Origin: a virus
Reading direction: 5' to 3' (one strand)
Length of the DNA stretch: 30,196 nt
IMG/VR virus record: IMGVR_UViG_3300035523_000050
Span: 1 to 30,196 of that record
Made by a program: the position numbers and the translations under genes. Position 1 is the stretch's first letter. Every line of letters starts with the position of its first letter. Below are positions 14,198 through 22,586 of the stretch, piece after piece. The notes beneath the pieces are model-generated. The model did no database searches. It was not told the DNA's origin and worked only from the letters and a program-made list of their open reading frames with translations.

Positions 14198-17100
14198 ATG
14201 GCTAACCAAATCAGCATCTATATCCGTGCGAACGGCGCGGCCGCGCGTAAGGAATTCCTCGATACCGCGAAGACCGCAGAGACCCTTGAGGCGGTCGCCA
14301 AGGCGGCGGGAGCCCAGTTCGGCAGGCTCGGCGTTGAGGTCAAGGTCTCCGGCTCCAAGGCGAAGGGCGCCCTGAAGGAAGCCGAGCAGGCCGCCAAGGG
14401 CGTAGGGGACGCCGCGGAGTCCGCCTCCCGGCGGATGAGCCTCCTCGGGCGGGCGTTCACCGCCTATGGGGCCAACGCCCGCCGAACCCTCACCGACGCC
14501 GAGTACGGCATGAAGAGCCTGGCCGACTCCGCCGGCGCGATTAGCGCGCGCCTGGCCCTCGTGGGCGGAATCGGCGCCGCCGGCATGGCCGTCCTCGGCA
14601 AGACCGCCATGTCCACGGCCGCGAACATGGAGCAGACTTCCGTCGCCTTCGGGACCCTCCTTCACTCCTCGGACGCCGCGAAGAAGTCCATCCAGGCGCT
14701 CAGTAAGTTCGCCGCGGAAACCCCCTTCGAGTTCGGCCAGGTCACCCAGGCCGCAAAGCAACTCCTCGCCTACGGGTTCAGCGCCAGGGAGCTCATCCCC
14801 ACCTTGACCAGCGTGGGAGACGCTGTTTCCGCCGTGGGGGCTGGGGCTGAGGGCATGGATGCCGTCATCCGGGCGCTGGGACAGATGCGCGCCAAGGGCA
14901 AGGTCTCCCAGGAGGAGATCAACCAGATCGGCGAGTTGGGGCTCAACGCCGGCCAGATCCTGCAGCGGGAGTTCCACCTCACGAGCAAGGAGATGGCGAA
15001 CATCGGGATCGCCGGGATCGACGTCGAGAAGGCGATCAGCGCCATCCTCCGCGGCTTCGAAAAAGCGTTTGGCGGCGGGATGGCCTCCCAGGCCCGGACG
15101 ATGAACGGCATCATCTCGAACCTGAAGGACCTCTGGTCGCAGTTCCTCGCCAACGCCGATGCCGACGGCCTGGGCGATGAGATCAACCGCGTGGCAAAGC
15201 CCGCCCTGAACGACCTGCTGAACGAAGTGATGCGCCTCCGAAAGGACGGGACGCTGCGCAAGTGGGCCCGCGAGATCGGGGATGAGTTCGGCCGGCTGGC
15301 GAAGGCCGCCTCCGAAGCGCTGAAGTTCCTCGCGCGCCACCCGGATCTCGTCCTCAGCGCGGCGAAGTGGGCGGGCATCGCCACCGCGGTTGCCCTGGCC
15401 GGGAGCGCGCTGGCGAAGGTGATCCAGACGGCTCTCGTGCTCGGTCCGTACCTGGTGAAGGCCGCGGGCGGCGTGCGGCTCCTCGCGTCGGCCTACGTGG
15501 GCCTGAATACTGCGTCGATGGCAGCCGCCGGCGGCAGTAAGGGCTTGGTCTCCGGCATGGCGTCGATGATCGCGATGATACCTGGCTGGCTGAAGCTGCT
15601 AGCGGCCTTCGCAGCCGCCATGTACCTGATCTACCAGCGGGGCAAGCAGATTGAGCATGAGCGCGAGGCCGCCGGAAACACCCAGGACCGCGAAGCCCAT
15701 TACTACCAGTCCCGAGCCTCCGACTACATGAAGGCCGCGAAGAAGAACCCGGCGATCCTCAAAGAGCATGGAGGGTTCGTCCGGGTCCCCGAAGAGAACC
15801 AGCGATATACGGCCGACGAATGGGAGGCTCTGGCCCCTTCGCGCAAGAAGAGCCTCACAGCGCAAGGTCGCGTGAGCAAGGCATACGAGCCAGTACCGGG
15901 GGCGAAAGCAGACATGCCTTCGGCTCGTCCGGAATACGACTGGATCGGCAGCCCGACGCACGGAAAGACCCCGCCGGTGTACACGGTCAAGGCCCGCCCA
16001 GGCGTAATGGTGTGGAAGTGGAAGGGGAGGGGCCCCGTCGACGCCGCCATGGCGAAGGTCCTGGACACGCCGGCTGTCCCCGACGTCGAGGTCCCGCGCA
16101 TCGGAACTCCCCAGGTGGACACGAAGGGCGAGAAGGCCGCGAAGAAGCTCGCCGACGAAGCGGCTCAGGCGAAAGCGCAGGCGAACAAGCAGATCCTCAG
16201 CCTGGACCAAACGCCCGAGGGCAGGTTGCGCTCGGCGCTGAACGAGGTGGACGAGACGCTCCGCTCGGAGCCCGCAGGCTCCAAGGCGAACGCCAAGGCG
16301 CATGCGCTTGTGCTCTCCGCCGCCGAGAAGAGCCGCAAGGCCGCCTATGCCGAGTTCTACAAAGCGGTGAACGGCGCCCTCGTTGAAGCTGAACTGGAGC
16401 TGCTGCGCGCGCAGGATACCCCCCTCTCCCGCCGTCGCGCCGCCGAGATCGAAGCCGGCCAGAAGCTGCGCGAGAACTGGGCCTCGCACGCCGGCGCCGG
16501 CGACAAGATGCTCTCCGCCCGGCAGACCGACCGCCGGACCTTCGAGACCTCCATGGCCGCGGCCGAGGCCGCCTACGTGAAGGACCTGGATGACGCCTGG
16601 GACAAGACGACCAACGACATCCTCGACGACTTCCAGCAGCGCATGGATATGGAGAGCCAGGCTCACCAGCAGGAGCTGCAGGACCTACAGGAGGCGCGCC
16701 AGGCCAGGCTAGATGCGGACCAGGCCGCGGCTGACAACGCGCGCCGCACCATCGACCTGCGGGTAGAGGATGCGCTGAAGACGAAGCAGATCTCCGAGCA
16801 GGAGAAGGCCGGCATCCAGAGCGATTACGAGATCTGGTATGACCTCCAGATCAAGCGGCAGAAGGCCCGCGAGCACGAGCTCCGGACCGCCGCCGTCGTC
16901 GCCGCCATGTTCGGCTCTGCAGCGAAGGCCGCCGCGCTGAACGCCCAGGCCGATGTCATCGCCGAGGGCGCGAAGACCCTGGAGGCGGAGAAGCAGCAGA
17001 CCATCGCCAAGAGCCTGGAGACAATCAGTCTCCACAACCTCAAGAACGATCTTCAGCACCTGGAGAACCGGAAGGCGCAGACGAAGGAGACGGCGGAACG

Positions 17101-18040
17101 CGCGCGCCTTGAAGGGCTCATCGCCGATACGAAGGCGAAGATCGCCGGTATCGAGGAGCCCGGCAAGGTCCAGCCGATCGACGCGCCCGACCAGAAAGAG
17201 GGCCGGGACGATTGGCGGCGCGAGTGGCGGGAGCGGGGCGAGATCGTGAAGCAGGCTGAGATGGAGTCCATCAGGGCCTTCAGCGACGCCTTCGTGAACG
17301 CCCTCACCGGCGCGAAAGGTGCATGGAGCGACTTCTGGAAGAGCCTCACGAACATCGCCAAGCGGGCACTGCAGGACCTCGTCTACGCCGGCATCAAGAA
17401 CGGGCTGGCCAACCTCCTCGGCCTCGGCGGTCAGCAGCCCGGGCAGGCTGGAGCGACAGGCATGGCCGGCGCCGCGGCCGCCATCGCGGGCGGCCCGGGC
17501 AGCGGGCCATTCGGCGCGCCGAGCGGCGGCAAGGGCCTTCCTGGCATGGGCGGCCTGAACAAGGCGTTCGGGAAGCTCCTCGGAAAGAAGCTCGGCGCGT
17601 CCTCCATCGGCGGCGTGGCGCTGGCCGGGCTCGCCGGCAGCCTGGTGGCGCCGATGCTGTTCGGTCGCGACAATCAGAGCGGGCTCGGCGGAGGCCTCGG
17701 TTCCGCCATCGGTATGGCGGCCGGCGGCCCCCTTGGCGCGCTTGCGGGCGGGATCCTCGGCGGCGCTCTCGGTAGCCTGTTCAAGAAGCGCAGGAAGCGC
17801 CGCACGGATTACGTTCCCACCTCGCTGCGCCTCAACACGTACGCCCTCGCCGATTCGATGCCGTCGTACAGCGCGCCAGGCTCTTCCTCGCCATCGATGA
17901 GCGCCGCGGCTGAGCCCGGTGCCATCGTCCAGCACACCAGCGTGCAGCAGACGATCAACAACTTCAACCCGCGCCCCATCGACGGCGTGGCCCGCGACCT
18001 CGGCGGCCTGGTCGCCCGCGCGGCGAAAGGCAGGTCGTAA
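14198..18040 (+). CDS. Tail tape measure protein
   Basis: The protein sets tail length and is ejected with the DNA. It has 1280 residues; at about 0.15 nm per residue this predicts a tail near 190 nm, well within siphovirus range. The N-terminal third holds the tape-measure signature: GGIGAAGMAVLGKTAMSTAA (about 123-142), ANMEQTSVAFGTLL, AETPFEFGQVTQAAKQLLAY, and VSQEEINQIGELGLNAGQIL. Hydrophobic segments lie at about 390-435 and 465-480. The middle, about 640-1000, is a long Ala/Glu/Lys/Gln coiled coil. The Gly-rich C-terminal part (about 1088-1195) ends with a basic patch (KKRRKRR) before a Ser/Ala-rich tail. No peptidase or lysozyme domain was recognised. The start is immediately after a promoter-like element and has no Shine-Dalgarno site. 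Confidence 0.93.
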   Translation: MANQISIYIRANGAAARKEFLDTAKTAETLEAVAKAAGAQFGRLGVEVKVSGSKAKGALKEAEQAAKGVGDAAESASRRMSLLGRAFTAYGANARRTLTDAEYGMKSLADSAGAISARLALVGGIGAAGMAVLGKTAMSTAANMEQTSVAFGTLLHSSDAAKKSIQALSKFAAETPFEFGQVTQAAKQLLAYGFSARELIPTLTSVGDAVSAVGAGAEGMDAVIRALGQMRAKGKVSQEEINQIGELGLNAGQILQREFHLTSKEMANIGIAGIDVEKAISAILRGFEKAFGGGMASQARTMNGIISNLKDLWSQFLANADADGLGDEINRVAKPALNDLLNEVMRLRKDGTLRKWAREIGDEFGRLAKAASEALKFLARHPDLVLSAAKWAGIATAVALAGSALAKVIQTALVLGPYLVKAAGGVRLLASAYVGLNTASMAAAGGSKGLVSGMASMIAMIPGWLKLLAAFAAAMYLIYQRGKQIEHEREAAGNTQDREAHYYQSRASDYMKAAKKNPAILKEHGGFVRVPEENQRYTADEWEALAPSRKKSLTAQGRVSKAYEPVPGAKADMPSARPEYDWIGSPTHGKTPPVYTVKARPGVMVWKWKGRGPVDAAMAKVLDTPAVPDVEVPRIGTPQVDTKGEKAAKKLADEAAQAKAQANKQILSLDQTPEGRLRSALNEVDETLRSEPAGSKANAKAHALVLSAAEKSRKAAYAEFYKAVNGALVEAELELLRAQDTPLSRRRAAEIEAGQKLRENWASHAGAGDKMLSARQTDRRTFETSMAAAEAAYVKDLDDAWDKTTNDILDDFQQRMDMESQAHQQELQDLQEARQARLDADQAAADNARRTIDLRVEDALKTKQISEQEKAGIQSDYEIWYDLQIKRQKAREHELRTAAVVAAMFGSAAKAAALNAQADVIAEGAKTLEAEKQQTIAKSLETISLHNLKNDLQHLENRKAQTKETAERARLEGLIADTKAKIAGIEEPGKVQPIDAPDQKEGRDDWRREWRERGEIVKQAEMESIRAFSDAFVNALTGAKGAWSDFWKSLTNIAKRALQDLVYAGIKNGLANLLGLGGQQPGQAGATGMAGAAAAIAGGPGSGPFGAPSGGKGLPGMGGLNKAFGKLLGKKLGASSIGGVALAGLAGSLVAPMLFGRDNQSGLGGGLGSAIGMAAGGPLGALAGGILGGALGSLFKKRRKRRTDYVPTSLRLNTYALADSMPSYSAPGSSSPSMSAAAEPGAIVQHTSVQQTINNFNPRPIDGVARDLGGLVARAAKGRS

Positions 18041-19519
18041 GTGCAGATCTCCGGCAAGTTCGTGCGCTGTCAGGGCGGCAGCGAGGAAACTCTCGTGTTC
18101 CTCTGGGACACCGAGACCTACAAGGAGTCCGATGACGCCGACGCTCAGGAGCAACTCCGAGGGGGAGCGCATGGGGCCGTTGGCGTCGACGCCCTGTTCA
18201 ACCCGCGCCGCTTCAGCTTCAACGGCCGCTTCGTGGCCGCCCCCGAGGGCTGGGGCTCCGGCCGCACGGTTGTGTTGGGCGCGGTGATCCAGGCCGGCGC
18301 GCTGCTTTACCAGTGCGCCGTTCCGGGCGCGTGCGCGGCCGTGCAGCCGGCCTGGGGCGGGGCGACCGTGGCGGACGGTACGGCCACGTGGGCGCTGCGC
18401 GGAAGCCTCTACGAGTGCCTGCGCTGGCTGCGGGACCAGTACGATCGGTTCTTCCACGCCGGAATCGTCAAGGTCTACCTGGACTCCGACCGCTACCAGT
18501 TCGCGCAGTGCATCGCTCGTTCCTTCGCCCCACTCGAAGGGACGGAGATCGCCCTCGACTGGGATGCCACGTTCACCGCCGCGGAGCCGCGAAGGTTTGA
18601 GGACACTCTCCAGACGGCGAGCCCGGCCGTCGCCGCCGGCCTGGCGCTGCGGGTTCCCCTGACCGCCTACGCCGCCGGCGCGGAGCGATGCTTCCCAGCC
18701 GACTCTGGGCGGAAGTACAGCGTCACCGCCGCCGGCATGAGCGCGGCGCTGAGCCCGCAAGGTCCGTACACGGCCCCGGCGTGGCAACCGTCGACGCCGT
18801 ACAGCCTCGGGGAGCGATGCCGTCCAGTGGTGGCCACCGGGACCGTCTACCGCTGTACGCGGGCGGGCACGTCGGGCACAGCGACGCCGGCGTGGGGATC
18901 CGGCGTGATCGAGGATCCAGGCGCCGCAGGCTGCCAGTGGACGCCGGAAGCGGAGTTCGCCGACGACCACGCGGTAACTTGGGGAGCCTACCGAGACTAC
19001 TCTCTCGGCCAGGTCGTCCGCAACCCTGCGGTCAGCGGGTGGTTCTACGTCTGCTCCCGCGCCGGCGCGTCGGGCGCTGCCGCTCCTGCGAGCCAGGTCG
19101 AAGGCGCGATCATCAACGACCCCGACGCCAACGGCTGCCAGTGGACGGCCAGAAAGGCGGCGGTGTGGACGTGCTCAGGGCTCTCCGCCCAACACACGGT
19201 CATCTCCGCGCTGACCTATGCCGGCAACGCGCCGGGCGAGCCGGTCATCGCCCTCACCGTCCCCGCGTGCGTCCTCAACGTTGTTGTCTCGAACCTCACC
19301 ACCGGGGAGAGTTGCACGATCCAGGGCGATTGCGGCGCCGCCGGCGAGCTGGTGGTGGACGGCATCGAAGGCCTCGTAACCCTCGACGGCGAAGACCGAA
19401 TGAGCCTGTTCGACGGCGCGTTCCCCGAGCTGGCCGGCGGAGCCAATCAGATCCAGGTTGCGTGGAACGAGCCCGGCCCCTCGGCCGTCTCGGTCACCTT
19501 CAGAAACAGGTGGTGGTAG
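18041..19519 (+). CDS. Distal tail protein with carbohydrate-binding-type repeats
   Basis: A GTG start directly abuts the tape measure stop. The 492-residue protein stands where siphoviruses encode the distal tail (Dit) hub. N-terminal and later segments (LYECLRWLRDQYDRFFHAGI, FVRCQGGSEETLVFLWDTET) fit a hub-like core. Inserted are three short modules with conserved aromatic and Cys positions: one at about 71-120 (YQC, PAWGG, TATWALRG), one at 248-302 (WQPSTPYSLGERCRP, YRCTRAGTSGTATPAW), one at 312-375 (WGAYRDYSLGQVV, YVCSRAGASG, CQWTAR). Such W-x-x-x-x-x-Y-x-x-G ... Y-x-C-x-x-A-G-x-S-G repeats are frequent in phage tail proteins and resemble sugar-binding folds. They suggest direct binding to the cell surface. 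The hub assignment is from position plus weak sequence pattern. Confidence 0.65.
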   Translation: MQISGKFVRCQGGSEETLVFLWDTETYKESDDADAQEQLRGGAHGAVGVDALFNPRRFSFNGRFVAAPEGWGSGRTVVLGAVIQAGALLYQCAVPGACAAVQPAWGGATVADGTATWALRGSLYECLRWLRDQYDRFFHAGIVKVYLDSDRYQFAQCIARSFAPLEGTEIALDWDATFTAAEPRRFEDTLQTASPAVAAGLALRVPLTAYAAGAERCFPADSGRKYSVTAAGMSAALSPQGPYTAPAWQPSTPYSLGERCRPVVATGTVYRCTRAGTSGTATPAWGSGVIEDPGAAGCQWTPEAEFADDHAVTWGAYRDYSLGQVVRNPAVSGWFYVCSRAGASGAAAPASQVEGAIINDPDANGCQWTARKAAVWTCSGLSAQHTVISALTYAGNAPGEPVIALTVPACVLNVVVSNLTTGESCTIQGDCGAAGELVVDGIEGLVTLDGEDRMSLFDGAFPELAGGANQIQVAWNEPGPSAVSVTFRNRWW

Positions 19520-22500
19520 GTGGGATACTCATCTGTCACAACGGGCCTGCATAACCCGGATGGGAACGTTTGCCCCTACATCTCCGTGATTGCCGGGTGC
19601 CCGCCAGGAAGCAATCCGAACGCGTCGGGCGACATCAGCATCTACACCCCGCCGGCAACCTACGGGACGAATATCCTGATGGGCTGCATGTGCGACTTTT
19701 CCACGGACTACGTGTTCGGGGACAGCGCCAATGTCCTCGCCTACGACACCACATACACGGTGCTCGTGTGCACGTGGTCATCCGATGGCGTACGTAACGA
19801 GCAGACCTACTCGGTCCACACCCCCAAGGAGGACGGCACAGGGGGCTGGGTGGTGGACGGGAGCGGCGCCATCCCGGTTGACGACCCGATTACCCCGATC
19901 GATCCGCCCGGGCCGATCGTCATCAACCCGCCTAGCGGATCCTCCAACCCCGACCCGGCGCGCAACGTGGACGCCGGAGGCTGTTACGACGGCCGCCGGC
20001 GCGGCTGGCAACTCCGCGCCTACAGCCTCATCGATGGGGCGTGGAAGCGCAAAGCCTTCACCTTCCGCGCGGTGAAGGAAGCCAGGTTCGTCCACCGCCG
20101 CGAGGGCGGTATGTCGCAGCTCGATGCCTCGCTGGCGCTGCCGATCGGTACGCCTGCCCCGCTCTACGCCGGCGATCGCCTCTCCGTGTGGGTGAGAGAG
20201 CAGTTGGGCTGGGTGGAGTGGTGGCGGGGATACGTCCAGATCTCCGAGCATTCCACCGACCGGCCGGACACCCTGAGCGTGACGGCCTACGGGGCGATGG
20301 AGCGCTTCCGGGGCATCTATGTTTCCCGCCAGTACGCGGCCGCCGCTCAGGACCTCTCGGACCTATTCAGCCAGGTTCTGATAGACTACGCCAACCCCTG
20401 GTATGCCGAGCAAGGAATCCCGGCGCCGATCCCGGATGTGCAGAAGATCGGCATCACGGTGGGGGAGACTCGGCAACTGGAAGGATCGCTGCTCGATGTC
20501 CTCACCGGCCTCGTGCGCGGCATCCCCGGCGTCACCTGGGGCGTGGACATCGATGAGCAGGGCCGGGAGCGCATCTACCTGCGGCCGAGACCCACCGACG
20601 CCGAGTACGTTGTCGCCTATGGCCACGACGTCTCCACCGTCCAGTTCGGCGAGGACGCCTCGGAGATCGTGAACGCTCTCGTCATTGAGGGCGGCACGCC
20701 TCTGTTTCCGAACCTCATCGCAAACGGCAGCTTCGAGAAGCCGGTCAACGAAGGCGCGAACCTCATCCTGAACCCGTCGTTTGAGGACGTGCAGGCTGAC
20801 GACCCAAAGACGGCGCGCCACTGGGCCCGCATCTCCGGGGACCCGGCCGCCATCGGGCCGGACAACGGAGCCTCGGACAAGGGGCTATCTCCCGCAAGCG
20901 GCAGCCGCTACATGGAGTTCGACAACCGAAAGACCGGCCGCGAGGAGATCCAGGGTGATCCGGTTGCGGTCAAACCTAGCGGACGCTATACCCTCCGCAT
21001 GGCGATGGCGGCCCAGACGAGCGGCGTCAACATCCGGCCGATTGTGCGCGTCAAGATGTGGCGGGCCGATGCCTCCTACATCGGTTACGTGGACGCCGGA
21101 GCCTCCTTCACCGGTCCGGTTAACGACCAGGTGTGGGGGACATTCGACGCCGGGTTCACCGTCGATCCCCAGGCGCGCACGGCCGCCGTGGTTATCGGAC
21201 TGCCGGACGGGGTGGGCGGAAAGAACCGGGGCATCGGCGTCGATGATGTGCAGCTGTTCAGCGCCGACGAGCTGAGCCAGGAGAGCTGGCATGCCCAGAC
21301 GAACGACACCACTGAAGGACTGCCGACGTCCGTGGCCACGGTGAAGTGGGCCGAGAAGGACGCCGCGCTCGGCGCCTATTGCGTTTGCGCCGGCTGGACC
21401 ACCGGGAACCACACGGCCTGCTACGCCGGCATCGAGGCGGATCCCATCGCGGCCGGGATCAACCAGGAGCTGCGCCTCTCCTTCTATGCCCGGGCCGTGT
21501 ACGGCACACATGTGCACGTGCTCGTGCGCCAGTACGACGGAAAGGACTGGAAGACAGCCGTCCCTGTCGCCGGCGATGGAGCGGCGGAACTCGGCGGCCG
21601 GAAGCTCACGCTCACCGCCGAGTGGCAGCGCTTCCACGTGGACGTGAAGACCGCCTCCGACTGCCAGCAGGTGACCGTGCTCTTCGGAGGCCTCGGCGCT
21701 TCCGTCGCCGGCCAGGCCGAGATGGACGGCGTTTACCTGCATGCGGGCTGGCCAACCAACGAGGATGGCACGGTGGCCATCTACCCCTACATCGAGGGGA
21801 GCGCCGTCGTCACCTACCGCTACAGCACGGAAGACGCATGGTTCCAGGACCCTGCGGACCCGGTGGGGCAGTACGCCACGCAGGACGCCCGCAACTCCGC
21901 GCTCTGGCACACCGGCGCGAAGGCCGGCCAAGTGCACTACGGCCGCCGAGAGGTCAGGGTTTCCGCCCCCAAGGTGCGAACGCAGGCTGACGCGATGAAG
22001 TGGGCGGTTAACTACTTCAACCTGAACGGCACGGCCAAGGCCCCATCGCCCCTCACCGTATCCGATCGCATCCGCAACATCCGGGCGATCGGCCTCATGC
22101 GCCTGGTCAACCTGCCCGATGGGCGCGACGGCCTCACCCTTTTCCCCGTGCAGGCGACCCACACGTTCAGCCGCGCCGGCTGGAAGTGCGAGGTCGAGCG
22201 AGCCGAGGAGAGGGGCGACCTGGCGGCGCTCATCTCCCAGATCGGCCAGACGGCCAACGATCGCTACACGACCGTCCTCCTGGCCGCGGACGGCTCCGCG
22301 TCCTCCGCCTCGAAGATCCTCTCCGCTGTTACGTCAGCGCCCGCTTCCACCGCATGGGTGTGGGCCTCCCAGATGGCCGGGGCGGGCGCGACGACCATCG
22401 TCATCGACACGACGGAGAAGCCCGTTGCATCCGGATCCCCGATCATTGCCTCGGTCTCCGGCGGAGCCTGGGACCGGGAGCTGATCGAGGTCGCCGGCGA

Positions 22501-22585
22501 CGGCAAGTCCATTACCCTGTCGGCGCCCGCCGGCTATCCCTTCACGGCCTCCGATAAGGCGGGGGTCTACTACCAAGGAGCATAA
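19520..22585 (+). CDS. Tail-tip (Tal-like) protein with jelly-roll insert domains
   Basis: A 1021-residue protein starts at a GTG immediately after the previous stop. After a Cys-containing, Pro-rich N-terminal part (1-150), residues about 160-390 form a baseplate-hub-like core (WVREQLGWVEWWRGYVQISE, SVTAYGAMERFRGIYVSRQY, LLDVLTGLVRGIPGVTWGVD, SEIVNALVIEGG), the form found in tail-associated gp27-like proteins. Residues 398-420 contain two starts of carbohydrate-binding jelly-rolls (NLIANGSFE and NLILNPSFE), and a second such domain seems to lie near 590-750 (ELRLSFYARAVYGTHVHVLV). The C-terminal section (about 815-910) returns to the hub pattern (VRTQADAMKWAVNYF, RIRNIRAIGLMRLVNL). No lytic active site was recognised. 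It probably anchors the fibre encoded next. Confidence 0.7.
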   Translation: MGYSSVTTGLHNPDGNVCPYISVIAGCPPGSNPNASGDISIYTPPATYGTNILMGCMCDFSTDYVFGDSANVLAYDTTYTVLVCTWSSDGVRNEQTYSVHTPKEDGTGGWVVDGSGAIPVDDPITPIDPPGPIVINPPSGSSNPDPARNVDAGGCYDGRRRGWQLRAYSLIDGAWKRKAFTFRAVKEARFVHRREGGMSQLDASLALPIGTPAPLYAGDRLSVWVREQLGWVEWWRGYVQISEHSTDRPDTLSVTAYGAMERFRGIYVSRQYAAAAQDLSDLFSQVLIDYANPWYAEQGIPAPIPDVQKIGITVGETRQLEGSLLDVLTGLVRGIPGVTWGVDIDEQGRERIYLRPRPTDAEYVVAYGHDVSTVQFGEDASEIVNALVIEGGTPLFPNLIANGSFEKPVNEGANLILNPSFEDVQADDPKTARHWARISGDPAAIGPDNGASDKGLSPASGSRYMEFDNRKTGREEIQGDPVAVKPSGRYTLRMAMAAQTSGVNIRPIVRVKMWRADASYIGYVDAGASFTGPVNDQVWGTFDAGFTVDPQARTAAVVIGLPDGVGGKNRGIGVDDVQLFSADELSQESWHAQTNDTTEGLPTSVATVKWAEKDAALGAYCVCAGWTTGNHTACYAGIEADPIAAGINQELRLSFYARAVYGTHVHVLVRQYDGKDWKTAVPVAGDGAAELGGRKLTLTAEWQRFHVDVKTASDCQQVTVLFGGLGASVAGQAEMDGVYLHAGWPTNEDGTVAIYPYIEGSAVVTYRYSTEDAWFQDPADPVGQYATQDARNSALWHTGAKAGQVHYGRREVRVSAPKVRTQADAMKWAVNYFNLNGTAKAPSPLTVSDRIRNIRAIGLMRLVNLPDGRDGLTLFPVQATHTFSRAGWKCEVERAEERGDLAALISQIGQTANDRYTTVLLAADGSASSASKILSAVTSAPASTAWVWASQMAGAGATTIVIDTTEKPVASGSPIIASVSGGAWDRELIEVAGDGKSITLSAPAGYPFTASDKAGVYYQGA

Positions 22586-22586
22586 C

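Noticed and set aside
13514-15340. Single 608-codon minus-strand gene
   Set aside because: Everything beyond 14098 is antisense to the strongly supported tape measure gene and low-complexity; a good ribosome site and protein-like sequence begin at 14098.
16709-18970. Long minus-strand open frame of 753 codons
   Set aside because: It is antisense to the tape measure and distal tail genes, is Arg/Ala/Gly-rich as expected of GC-driven shadow frames, and has no ribosome site or recognisable motif.
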